Shown one piece after another: positions 34,413 to 44,755 of a stretch of DNA of 64,000 bases; positions within the stretch are counted from its first letter, which is position 1, and every line of letters starts with the position of its first letter. The stretch is from Macrophomina tecta (taxonomy: Eukaryota > Ascomycota > Dothideomycetes > Botryosphaeriales > Botryosphaeriaceae): positions 496,001 to 560,000 of the forward strand of contig JAKSGN010000005.1 of the NCBI GenBank assembly GCA_024180945.1. Direction: 5' to 3'. The translations under genes were made by a program, and so were the position numbers. The notes beneath the pieces were generated by a model that did no database searches, was not told the DNA's origin, and was given only the letters and a program-made list of their open reading frames with translations.

Positions 34413-35321
34413 ATGTCGGAATCAGCCATGCAACGGAGCTGCGACAATGGGGCAGCGGTTAATCCCGCACATCCGAACTCGGACCCTTTGAGTCCTCCAA
34501 AACTGCATTACAGCCTTCGCACGCGCAAGAGAAAGATTGCGCGGTTCTGGACCCCGCTGTTGGTAGACTGCTGCGTTATACCGGTGGCCCTATTCTACTC
34601 TCTCCGCTTCTCGACACGCCTGTCCAACGCCACCATCTTCGCTATTACAACCGCGCTGACCGGCGGCACCCTAGTGCTCGAGTTTTTCCTGCGCGGCTAC
34701 CACCTCTGGAAGCGTTCCTCAGACTGCCGGCCGAAGGGTTCGTCACGGTCATACTTCGACTATACGCACTGGGTCTTCTTACTCGCCATTCTCGTAGCCA
34801 TCACCGAGCTCGTGGTCGGCAACGCCTATCCCGATCCCATCGAGCGCCTGCTCGCCATGCCCGTGCCCAGCGTGCTTTTGGTGTTCGCCGCGACCGTCCT
34901 GCTGCACGATCTCCTGCACCTTTGTAGCTACAACTCACCCGTGCGCATCTCGACTTGCCCCGCCGGCGCCACCTTCCGCCCGGGCATCTACGCCGTTATC
35001 GAGGACATTGTCGGCACCGACGGCGGGGGCGGGACGGAGTTCAGGGAGAATTTCGATCTACGGTATCGTAGCAGCTACCAGTTCCGCCACATGCTACGCG
35101 TGCTGTCGCTGTTCTGGAGTTTGGGTGGCACGGCCACCGCACTGGGCACGGCCGCGCTGGTGTGGACGCTGGACGTCGACTATGCCTATGGCGTCGGCTG
35201 GGTCGCGCCGTTTATATGGGGGTTGATCTGGACATTGCTCACAATGTATTTTGTGCCGCAGTGCCTCAGGCTCGAGTACGCCTCGTGGGCGGAGGCGCGG
35301 AGCGTGACTGCTCTGTCTTAG
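34413..35321 (+). CDS. Six-TM membrane protein of unknown function
   Basis: An intronless gene of 302 residues. I do not recognise a characterised family. After a hydrophilic N-terminus (about 40 residues) come six likely membrane segments: roughly 44-66, 72-93, 120-139, 149-171, 227-252 and 259-281. Between TM4 and TM5 is a loop with RPGIYAVIEDIVGTDGGGGTEFRENF and a Tyr-rich RYRSSYQFR, which looks conserved in character (charged, Gly-rich) and may be a cofactor or partner site. Base composition and codon use resemble its neighbours, and it lies downstream of the MFS gene in the same orientation, so it may belong to that cluster. Confidence 0.7.
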   Translation: MSESAMQRSCDNGAAVNPAHPNSDPLSPPKLHYSLRTRKRKIARFWTPLLVDCCVIPVALFYSLRFSTRLSNATIFAITTALTGGTLVLEFFLRGYHLWKRSSDCRPKGSSRSYFDYTHWVFLLAILVAITELVVGNAYPDPIERLLAMPVPSVLLVFAATVLLHDLLHLCSYNSPVRISTCPAGATFRPGIYAVIEDIVGTDGGGGTEFRENFDLRYRSSYQFRHMLRVLSLFWSLGGTATALGTAALVWTLDVDYAYGVGWVAPFIWGLIWTLLTMYFVPQCLRLEYASWAEARSVTALS

Positions 35322-36638
35322 CGGATTGCCGTAGATATTTCAAGCCGTGGCTACACAGAGGAATAAAATGCTTTCTTGGCTTCAAATCTGATAGGCCGGT
35401 AAAATGAGCAGATGTCTGGACGATGAGTATCGGCGGCCCGGCACTTCCAATCATGGGCAGGCTCGGGCTGTCTTGCGGAGCAGCTCCGTACGGAGTGTAC
35501 TCCCCGATTGTCCGGATTGCACAATAGCGGCCCGGGCCCCTGACGGCTTTCGGAGGTAGAAGCTAAAATGCGTGAGCGGCCTTATTCTTCTACAAACCAA
35601 CTCATTAGCCCGGACCTTGGCTTAGCAACTAATTTCTTCGGTGCAGGATGGATTCGACAAACTGGACGAGGAATTGACGGCTTACTTAGCAGTTCCAAGC
35701 CTTAACTATCCCTGTCTGTCTCAGACTAGTGCGTAGAGCTGTATATGTACACAAGGACGCTCTGCTGAAGTGTGCCTTCCCGTTCCCCTAAAGTGACAGT
35801 GCGCAATAACATGTTAAAGAACGTCTGCCTCGGCTCAAGGGATTCGAACAAAGTCTACATGGCCATTTAAGGTGAAATAGTCAGTCTGAACCTGCCAGAA
35901 GGCCTAACTGTTCACCAGGCTTTCCTGAACCCCGTTAGCGCCAACAAGATCAACACCACTTTGTAAGCCACCGAGACCTTTGAAAACATCGGATTGTCAT
36001 GCGAGTTGCAGCCGTTCAGGTGTAGGTACGTTTACGGGACGAGATGACGACGATGGATCACTGGCGGATCAAGCATTAGTGGTCGGCCGGCAGGTGGAAG
36101 GTTGTGTCAGACAAGAGCAAGAGCAAGCGCGTCGAGAGGCGGTTTCGAGAAGCTGCGTGGCGGGTGCATTGTCTGCGGGTTTTCACGAGCCGGGCACGGG
36201 GAGGAATCCGCTCTCGGCTGAAGTCACGCCCTGCCTCTATCCATATCTCTTTATCCAAGCATGCCTTCCACAGTATATGCCCCTATATTGCGTACTGGTC
36301 GGTGTTCTCGCGTACACTCCAGCTTATGTCTTCCTCTTAGTGACTCCTGCACTAGCATTTTCATATGATGTACCGTGTCTGAAATCTTATTTGCCGGGCT
36401 CGAAGACGTACACGACCTCAGTTATAGGCTTGATCTACCTAACGCCCTCGAAATATATGGCCTTTTGCGAAGCATGCACAAGGTCGTTGCAGGAACTGCC
36501 TAGTGTCTTTCTAGAGATCAGTGTCGATTTAGTAGTATCAAGCAATGCCAGAAGAATTATGCTAGTAAGAGGCAGCAATAGAGACCTAACAGCGAACATA
36601 TTACGAGATAATACAGTAATCGAGCATGAGAAAAATCG
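35322..36638. other. Intergenic region sliding into repeat-derived DNA
   Basis: 1.3 kb. The open frame at 35980-36714 runs into the LTR fragment and shows no protein features, so I treat it as non-coding. GC content drops towards the right end. Confidence 0.4.
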
Positions 36639-36776
36639 TGTTGGAATATCACGTGTGTGTACAAGAAACTTTAGCTTAGTTATAGAAGTAGACAAATACG
36701 AGGACTCCTCCTAAGCGTTCCTCTTAGTCCTTATTCTACTTATTCTTAATTAATAGTATTACTACTAACTCTAATA
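36639..36776 (+). repeat. RIPed copia-type LTR fragment, copy A
   Basis: Begins TGTTGGAATATCACGTG and aligns over about 137 bases with the reverse complement of 42277-42141. Relative to that copy it shows roughly 19 C-to-T or G-to-A changes, none of the reverse transition that I could see, and about 7 transversions. Similarity starts exactly at the TGTTG on both copies, as expected for an LTR edge. The TGTTGGAATATC start is typical of fungal Ty1/copia LTRs. Confidence 0.65.
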
Positions 36777-37253
36777 TTAGCTTACCCGTGCCGTCTTACC
36801 TAGGCGGAAGTTAAGCATTATAGGGCGCAGATTAAGTAGTATAAGGAGAAATTACTTAGCGAAAGAGACTTAAAAAGTTATTTATAGTAGTAGCTATAGG
36901 CGTCTATAGTAATAGGTTAGAGGCGTATAAATTACTATACCTATTCCTATATTTAGTAAGCCATATATGCGTAGCTTAATAGGGGTATATTTCGCTATAT
37001 ATATATATATATACTAAGTACTATATTATCATCACGAACCGAACTAAACCACAAGTAATTCCGTCGGGTAGCAAGAGAGTGTATAAAAAGTGACTAATTA
37101 TGCGCAAAGAGTCACTCTTTTGCCGGGGGTGCCATCCGTATAGAACAAATCCAGCCTGCTTGTTTGTTTGTTGACCACCCTGCCTCGAGCACACAACTGG
37201 CAACGGTCCGGCACAAGAATCGACAAGCATACAGCACAGAGCTTACGTACCAC
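36777..37253. other. AT-rich repeat-derived stretch
   Basis: Continues the mutated repeat to about 37020, including an (AT)n run at about 36998-37014. The segment TAGCTTAATAGGGGTATA at about 36972 resembles one at 21926 at the edge of the large AT-rich island, so related elements may have seeded both. Confidence 0.45.
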
Positions 37254-38309
37254 CTACTGAAGAACTCCAAGCTCCTTCGCCGTCTGCCTGATGAAGTCCT
37301 TGATCTCCTCCTCAGTCATCGTCTTTAGTCCCAAGCGCTCATTCCAAGCCATATCTCTGTAGTCCCCACCATACCCCTCGCCGAACATGATTTGCATGTA
37401 GTAGAGGAACATGGCAGACATGTCACCCTTCGCCATCTTCTCATCCGCAATCTTCACGAGCTTATCCGTATCGGTATCCACAATCTTCCCGTTCTCGACC
37501 GTGCCAAAGTCGATCCCGGTGACCTCGGCAGCCAGGTTTGTCAAGTACCGCTCCGTAATAGCGGTGGAGTAGATGTACACTGGCTGATTCTTGGTCTCCT
37601 CGAAATGCTCGGGACTTAGAACTTTTGCAACAGCCGTGCCGATATCCGACATCCTAGAAGTACTAACGTAGCGGTCGCCGCCGTTATGGAAGGCGGCCTT
37701 GCGCTCCGCGAGGTTTGGGCCGAAGGCGCCCCACTTAAAGACCATCTCGAAGAGGGGCCCGTTGTTGATAGATGTCCAGGTGGTGCTAGAGGTCGTGCTC
37801 GGGATAACGGATGTTAGGTAGCGCCTGATGGCGACTTTAGGCTGGACTATCGGGAGCTTTTGAGCTAGCGGGTTTTCCAGGTTGGTGCCGAATTCTGAAG
37901 GCACGATGCGCTTGACGGACGCGGCGATGGCAGCGTCGATTATGGGCTTACTATCCTCGAGCTTGGGTTTGGGAACAGCGCTGAAAAGTATGAGCGGTTG
38001 TATAATTGTAGTAGATGGGATACGGAATACATGACGACAGCATCTTTGCCCTTAAAGACGGATGCAAGCTCCTCTTTGCTGGTAAGGTCGACTTTAACAG
38101 AATCGTCCGCCTCTATAGGAGCAGTGTTGTTGGATTCCTTGCGTTGCACAGCTGTGACTGTGTATCCGGATTTCTTCAGAGCCCTGAGGATATGGGATCC
38201 CACCTTGCCGGTGGCCTGCTACTTGTCAGTAATAAGTTCCATGGCGGCCGAGGTATTTTGGGGTGAAACTGACTCCAATAAGAGCTACAGTTTGCACGGG
38301 TCGAGGCAT
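37254..38309 (-). CDS. NmrA / isoflavone-reductase-like NAD(P)-binding protein
   Basis: Exons 38274-38309, 38031-38215 and 37254-37980 on the minus strand (introns of 58 and 50 nt) give 315 residues. The N-terminal Rossmann motif VALIGATGKVGSHIL is created across intron 1, IIDAAIAASVKRIVPSEFG is the segment conserved in isoflavone reductase-like and NmrA-like atypical SDRs, and the C-terminal half follows that family. These proteins reduce aromatic or phenolic compounds or act as redox sensors; I cannot choose between these. The first exon is only 36 nt. No targeting signal. Confidence 0.88.
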
Positions 38310-39146
38310 TTCGAGTGGACCGACAGTTGTACGGAAGTGGAGACTGAATTGGAGTTGAAGGCGATGACTGTTCGCAAGGTAGACTGCCGATGCTTTTATA
38401 GTTTCAAACTGACACTCCTCCGCAATGGTCTCGTTGTGTTGCATCCAGCCACCGTAGGAGGCGATGCAGGAATTACGACGCCGGGGTTTGCCGAAGGCGT
38501 TGCTGTTCCTGATTCTCGTGCGGGAGCTATACTGAAGATGGCAAACAATGTATGTGGGGCTGGTCCTCTTCATCCACGTCGGCAGCTTTGGTTTCTGAAA
38601 AAGCCGAACAAGCCGAGAAAGCCGAGTTCAAAATACACTAGATTCATTGCTGCCGGAATGCCGAGCGGTGCTGTGCCTCCGAGAGTAACTTCATTAGTTA
38701 CCGGTTTGGCGCACGAGTGTCAGGCCAGTCATGACGACCCGACTCGGCAATGGTGTAATTCGTTCGGACCTGTTCAAAGCTGAATCTCCGAACTGACTGT
38801 TTTCTATACGGCGCCGACGCCACGACCGGCGTCCGACCAAATGTGGTCCATCATCAGCTCTTCAAGTGCGGGCGCGCGCTAGTCCTCGGAACTTTATTGT
38901 TTCCTTCGCGCGAGTGAGCTTCATCAGCCAATGTTGCTCAATTCCGGGAGACACGTATCACTTATCCGGCGCTTCTGTGCATCCCAACAGACTGCGACCC
39001 AATCGAGATACTAGTTGGAGAGTACAGAAGACCACTCCTCCTTCTTCATCCAGTCTTCTAGGCCTGGACAATCATGTCCAAACCCGCCCGCATCACTCCT
39101 CAGCCGTGACATTTCTACATCCGGCAACGACCGCGATACTCTGGCC
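38310..39146. other. Intergenic region
   Basis: 837 bases. A plus-strand frame without an ATG runs from 39015 into the small gene at 39147, so an upstream exon of that gene may lie here. Confidence 0.35.
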
Positions 39147-39566
39147 ATGAAAAATCTGGAAGCGCGGCAGACGCGCCGCAGGCCGCCTTCATTCTGCAAA
39201 ATTGAACGGCCCCCTGAGAATGGAATCAAATGTGCTAGGGCAGACATTGAGATTGGAGCAGCAACATATGGGATTGTAACGCCCCGTGGTCGCCAGATCG
39301 ACGTACGGATGGACGCGCTTCGATTCAACCCTGGCAGTCAAGAAAGGAGAGTTTACACTCGTGTTCGCAATAATGCGCAGGTTCCGTGTACCTTCGAGTT
39401 CTCAACGCCCGTCGTCGTTGGGGGCACCGAACATGGCCCGGGTCAGCAACATCTCGAGCCTGGCGAGGAATGTGAGATTCAGGGCCTCGTCGTCCCCACC
39501 TCAAGTTCAAATCCAAATAACGGGTTTATTGGCGTCGTGGTTAGGCTTCTGGGCTATGGAGGATGA
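39147..39566 (+). CDS. Small hypothetical protein, beta-rich
   Basis: A frame of 139 residues from the first ATG; the same frame is open upstream to 39015, so an extra 5' exon is possible. It is not recognised. Most of it reads like a single beta-sandwich domain: alternating polar and hydrophobic residues with RVYTRVRNNAQVPCTFEF and LEPGEECEIQGLVV, and a Gly-rich end. No signal peptide at this start and no membrane segment. Coding-like composition is the main support. Confidence 0.4.
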   Translation: MKNLEARQTRRRPPSFCKIERPPENGIKCARADIEIGAATYGIVTPRGRQIDVRMDALRFNPGSQERRVYTRVRNNAQVPCTFEFSTPVVVGGTEHGPGQQHLEPGEECEIQGLVVPTSSSNPNNGFIGVVVRLLGYGG

Positions 39567-40097
39567 ATCTATTAAGCGGGACTCGAGCCAACCGCCATCG
39601 CAAAGGTAATACGTTCATTTCAGTTCAAATTCATTACTAAATAGCAAGATGTATCTTACTGCCAGTCGTTACTGCCTCGACTCCCTACCTATCTGCACAG
39701 TGTTTATGCTACACTCGTTTATTTATCTAGTTATATTTTCATTAAATATTGGAATATGGCTATAGATGAGCGCGCAGATGCATCCCCAAGTAGTTAGCCT
39801 TTGTAGCGGCGGGCCTCTACCTCTAAGGATCCAAAAACGAAAGAGGCAGAAAACGTATCGATTTTTTTTTTGAAACTAAAATTTTGTGAATTATGATTCG
39901 GCTCGAAAAGGTAATAGCCGTGGAATAGCGTAGTCTCCACTAAACCCACCGCGCACTTAACGCAACCGCTCCCTAAGACTATTATATAATGTCCGGAGTT
40001 TTTAAGGTATTTGTTTTCGTTGATATGCTCATACTACGTATGTATGCCATTGAAAGTCAATCCCGGGTCGTCCTAACTATCGCCGGCTGTGCTATAC
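39567..40097. other. Convergent intergenic region
   Basis: 531 bases, moderately AT-rich, with a T-run near 39860. No gene seen. Confidence 0.4.
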
Positions 40098-41271
40098 TCA
40101 GGGGCGGAAAGTAGTGATTTTTCCGAACGTGTCCGCCATACCCCAGATCCCATGCCGCAGACAAGATAGCTGGACGATCTGCGAGTGATCCACAAACAGA
40201 TTGACATCGACGCCGAACTCGCGGACGTACCTACGGCGCCCCAGTCAGTAAACCTCATCCCGTCCGCCAATCACTCAAGAACGGGAACTCACCAATTAAA
40301 TACCTTCGGGTCCGCCGCCTCAAACATGACATTCTCCAACGGCATCTCCCTCAAAATCGCCTGAATGACATCAGTCCGCCAACTCTTCACATTCTCCGTA
40401 ACCCCCTCACTCTCAATCATACACCTCTCCACGCCCGCCGCCACGAACTTCTTCGCCATCGCGACCACCTTGCTAGGATCACTGCTCGACCCTATCGCCT
40501 CCAAGTTCTCGGCCTCCGTGTCCCCACCTGCGTCAAGACACCATGTCAGCACATATCAGCTCTCCAGTACCACCAAAGCACTTAAAAAAAACACTTACCC
40601 GCCCCAAACTGAATCCCCAACTCCGGCTTCGCCCTCAGTCCCCTCTCTTGCACCCTCTCCACTAACCTCAACCAATCCCCCTCCGGCAGACTCAGAAACC
40701 CTGTACTCACCTCCACAACATCGAACCCCAGCTCCCTCACCTTATCCAAATACTTATCCACCCCGGATCCAACATCCCCACCACATCCCGCCAACACGTG
40801 TTCAATCCAACCCCCGGTACTGACATACACCCCGTGCTGGTGCGCAATCTCAATCAACTCCCTCAACTGCTTTTCGGGGAAGAGGGCGAAGGAGCCACCG
40901 GCGAATTTCAATCCGTCGACTTGGTGCCCCATGGTGCGCAGGACGTCGGAGAGGTAGTGGGGGCCCATGGCGCTATAGTAAGGGCCGCGGATCTCGGTCA
41001 CGCCAGTGGTGCGGGGCTTGGGCGGGCGGGGGTTGTGGCGGATGTGGGCGAAACCGTTGACCGGGTCTTCGAGGAGGGGTTTTGGGGAGGCGTTGGCGTT
41101 GGCGTTGAATTGCTGGTGTTGGTGGGCGCAGAAGTCGCGGCCGGGAGCGTGTCGAGGGAGAGAGGTGTGTGACAGCTTGTGAGAAATAAGAGAGCACGAG
41201 GGGGTTCTAGGTAGGAGGGAGGAACGAGAGGTACGGAAGGTACACCGGGCGACAGTGCTCAGGAGGGGCAT
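40098..41271 (-). CDS. Phosphosulfolactate synthase-like protein (ComA/HSA32 family)
   Basis: Exons 40599-41271, 40293-40527 and 40098-40230 on the minus strand (introns of 71 and 62 nt) give 346 residues. The core follows the ComA TIM-barrel: GVTEIRGPYYSAMGPHYLSD, DGLKFAGGSFALFPEKQLRE, YVSTGGWIEHVL, GFDVVEVSTGFLSLPE, AKPELGIQFGAG, IESEGVTENVKSWRTD, NVMFEAADPKVFNWYV and NLFVDHSQIVQL. In archaea the enzyme adds sulfite to phosphoenolpyruvate (coenzyme M synthesis); in plants the family includes HSA32. Its job in fungi is unclear. The first ~55 residues are Arg/Ser-rich and almost free of acids, suggesting mitochondrial import. Confidence 0.88.
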
Positions 41272-42140
41272 GATAGACAATGTTAAGTTAATTTTTGGGG
41301 AGAAATATTCGTGAAAGGATGAATTGGGGAAATAAGAAGCATTCGCGACCGTTAATATTAAAGAGATTTTTGAGTTCAATTATTTATCGCTCCGGACGTC
41401 AAAGTGTCCAGTGTCAATTCGTGGTGCTCACAGCTCGAGAGCTCCCGGCTAGTTACGTCAGTCAGACGTCGTACTTACTACATCCTAGACCACAGCATTG
41501 GGAACTTCGATCATCGATCGGAATGTAGAGGTGCAGCAAGAAACTAGAGAAAAGGGGACTACGAGACGGTCCGATTGGATTTAAGTAAATTCGTCATATG
41601 ATTTAGTCTGATAATGGTCAAAAGAAGGCATGCTCGGAAAGCCGGAGAACTTACGACATCGGAGATGCGCATGCATCCGAACAGCATATATACTGGGCAA
41701 GCATATGATGTAAGACAACTAAGACACTCTTATTTATATACATAAAGAATATTAGTTAAGGTATCTCTTCGCACGGCCTCCTCCGCTCGCAACTCACTAG
41801 TCACCTCGATGCCCACCTCGTTGCCTCTTATCGGAGCTTATCGATTGGTCCAAAAGCTTGACACCATACGTATTACCTTTATCAGACGCGCTTCAATTAA
41901 TTGTCTATTACATGGCTCCACTCGTGACCTTATAGTATTTAAAAGAGCCGACTAATCCTCCCAGAAGCGCTTATTCTAGCAAACGCTTACTTTATACGTG
42001 AGGCACGTAAAATGCGCGCGAGGATTTCTGCTCGCGCGCTTATGCGTCGCCTTGCGCTTTACTAGTCCTACTATACATGTTTCTGGGTGCTCTTGGATAG
42101 TACGTTTTTACAATCCCTAAGCGCTATACGCACTGAAGCT
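41272..42140. other. Gene-free region, partly repeat-derived
   Basis: 869 bases leading from the ComA-like promoter into the LTR fragment. Read on the minus strand, a TATATAAATAAG near 41738 could be the promoter of a longer LTR starting at 42277, but I cannot find its other end. Confidence 0.35.
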
Positions 42141-42277
42141 GTTGGATTTGGTGGTGATACCATCAATTGAGAATGAGTGGCATGAGGACTAAGAGGGACG
42201 CTTAGGGGGAGTCCTCTTATCCGTCCTCTTCCGTGACTAAGATAAAGTTTATTGTACACACACGTGATATTGCAACA
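42141..42277 (-). repeat. Less-mutated copia-type LTR fragment, copy B
   Basis: On the minus strand it starts TGTTGCAATATCACGTG and matches copy A at 36639. It keeps C and G where copy A has T and A, for example at successive TCA and CCA trinucleotides. The LTR may continue left to about 41690, beyond the region where the two copies can still be aligned. Confidence 0.6.
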
Positions 42278-42384
42278 ACAAGCTTGTTGTTGTCGAGATG
42301 AAATGCCGGGATTTTGCCAACATTAAAGCTTACCGTGAAAATATGGAGTGTGGGGAAAAGGATGGCAGAAAGAGGAGAAGGGAG

Positions 42385-42390
42385 TATAAA
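42385..42390 (+). promoter_or_regulatory. TATA box of the secreted protein gene
   Basis: TATAAA followed by AG, 98 bases upstream of the ATG at 42483, which is an ordinary TATA distance in filamentous fungi. Confidence 0.55.
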
Positions 42391-42482
42391 AGAAGCGCCG
42401 GACGGAGCGCAGTACAGAAAAACCAGCTTCTTCAATTTTGTTGAGTCCTCCACTTCTCTCACTATTCCACTATCTTATCAAC

Positions 42483-43760
42483 ATGCACCCTTTAGTCTAT
42501 CTTCTCGCTGGTACGAGCTACGCGCTGGCATCCATGTCAATCATGGATCCCAGAAGCTTCGTGGACTTGGCCGCAGATGCTTCCGATAACTCAATCAGAG
42601 CGGTCTACGATATCGAGCCCATCTTTTACCAGACAAACAATATACAGGGCCCGCACTTCTTTTCAAAAGGAAATAACACCAGCGCAAAACACACCACCTT
42701 CAGCGTCAATTCAATCGACACAAGTGTCATTGTGGCCACAGAGGGAACGCAACGGAATCTATCTCATGTCCATGTCGTCAAACACGGATATAGTTCCAAC
42801 TTGTACCAAGCTATCTTCTATGTTTTGAACGCCGCGCTCAATGTCGCCAATGATTCCTCAGCATACATTGCCAATTCCAACATTACCGTCCACAACGGAG
42901 CTGCCAATGTATTTGCTTTTGGGAGTAACACGGTTGTATACATCTCCGACAGCAATTTATACAGTTCTGGCCCCGTGTCGCATGGTCTTTATGCTGCCGG
43001 CAACGGGACGATCGTGGGGAAAAACATCCGGCACTACTCTGGCGGGAACCGTTACTCCTCATTTTCCGGGGATAACCCGGCTGGGACGGGGAGCGTGTCT
43101 GATTCCGTGGCACACACACCGCCGGTATTGGATCAGCACTGTTCTACGCTTTAGGTATTGTCAAGGGCGAAAATGTGGTTGGTCTGACCGAGCAAGCTCC
43201 CGCGCTCTTCTCGGACGGGCCGCAGACGGCTGAGTTTGAGCACGTCGATTTTACCGCAGGTCTTCTGGCGGGGACGGTCATGGTGAGCTCTCTATTCGCC
43301 CACATCTGTCACTCAATCGTGTCTCTCGATAGTCAGCAATCGACACATCGACTGACAAGCTCCATAGTTTTCCTCTGCGACCCGCACCTCTGGAGCCTCG
43401 CTCTCTTTTTCATCTTCCAAACTATCTGTGACAGACCCAGACGCGCCTGCATTCTGGTTCGGGAACATCATCGCAACTGCTCATATCTACGGTGCTAGTA
43501 TTACCACCGTATCCGGTATCCTTCTCGTTGCCAACAGCTCTCAGGTGACCCAGGAGTTCTCCTATTTTGCGGGGCCCAAAGAGAATTCTGCAACACTGCC
43601 CGCAGAAGTCGAGGCTACCATTGGAGAGAGTGCGCAGGCAGGTGACATCATTGTGTATAATGGAAGCACTGTTTCGTGGTCTCCGACAGAATCCTCCGTC
43701 TGGACAGGCAAGCTGGCGCCTCAATTGAATGTGTTCCGGGAAGCCGCCTTTTGGGTATGA
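42483..43760 (+). pseudogene. Secreted beta-helix-like protein with a CA-repeat frameshift
   Basis: Exons 42483-43282 and 43368-43760 (intron of 85 nt) would give about 397 residues if one frameshift is bridged. An N-terminal signal-like segment (MHPLVYLLAGTSYALA) is followed by repeats of short beta-strands with many Asn, Ser and Thr (SSAYIANSNITVHNG, NTVVYISDSNLYSSG, HGLYAAGNGTI), as in parallel beta-helix proteins; I do not recognise a characterised family. At 43111-43120 the sequence has a CACACACACC run. Before it the first frame is coding-like, after it a frame two bases later (AGIGSALFYALGIVKGEN) continues the same protein. As written, translation would end at 43154. Real inactivation, allelic variation or a sequencing error are all possible. 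Confidence 0.6.
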
Positions 43761-44755
43761 GGCGATATCTGTGCCGATTAGTGTGGCATTCTCCCTTTTC
43801 GAAAGCAGGCTCTGAAGCTGAGGTCGCCAGAAGCCATCAGTGGTGCAGCAGTCACGGAGACAGACGTTGGATGTTGTCAGGTCAAACGGATAGAGAAATT
43901 CGCCGAAGGCATTAGAAACGAGATTACATTGAGACTGAGTGTGTGCAGCCCTGGTGGAGGAGGAGGAGAAGCAGGCGTAGTTTGATGCAAGAGTATCGTT
44001 GTGTGGCTCTATCATGGAGAAGGCCTGGGGGATGTGCTGCCGTTCAAAAGGAAGTCGGAAATGTACGGAACGTATGCCGATGAACGCTTCAATCCACTCC
44101 TACGACCCTATACTTTGTTAATTGTTGGTTGATCAAGTCGAAACTGGCTTAGTGCACCGTAGGATCTTGTTTATTCTTGCACTGCCGAGTACGAGGGCTC
44201 TAACTTTTGAATAAGCTCCAACTTTTTGAATAAGCTCCGACCTTGGAGTAAGCTCCAACTAGTGCAGCTTTGGCGCATTTTGCCTTCCAAGAATACGACC
44301 AAGTAAGCAGGCTTTCCTACACGATGCCTCGCACGAGGTGCGAGTATGAGCGCCATGGATAATTGGGACAGTAGCGTACTATTTCAGTGGACATGGTGAA
44401 CACTAGCTGGTTGCCTACGTCGGAGGCAAGTTAAAGAGTCGAGAGGGTTGGCCGACAAATACAGGCACAACTCGGGTCAACGGCGGCAGCAATTGCAAGT
44501 GCGTCGGTAAGCGCCTCAAAGCGTGTGATGCCCCTCGCCTTGTTCTCGGGGGCATGAGTGCGGGGCCGAAAAAAACGCCAGCTCTGTCGTCGAATGTTGA
44601 AATACGACAGATTTCGGCTTTCGAGCTCTGCTGCCGGAGTGCGTGCATGAAGTGTTCGTGTCACGAGTTTGCCACACAATAGAAGGGTCTGGGACAAGGA
44701 CAATAAAGGCCATCATTAGTCTGGCATGATAAGGAGTCCATGATACCAATAGCAT
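43761..44755. other. Convergent intergenic region
   Basis: 995 bases between two converging genes; contains the tandem repeat at 44202-44260. No gene supported. Confidence 0.4.
44202..44260. repeat. Short tandem repeat, about 3 x 19 bp
   Basis: Three imperfect units of AACTTTTGAATAAGCTCC (the third diverged, with GGAGTAAGCTCC). No function suggested. Confidence 0.7.

Noticed and set aside
35835..35905. A GGATTCGAAC sequence resembling an inverted tRNA B box
   Set aside because: The flanks do not form a T-arm stem or cloverleaf on either strand.
35980..36714. A 244-codon plus-strand open frame
   Set aside because: No domain, signal or splice logic, and its end lies within the LTR fragment at 36639-36776.
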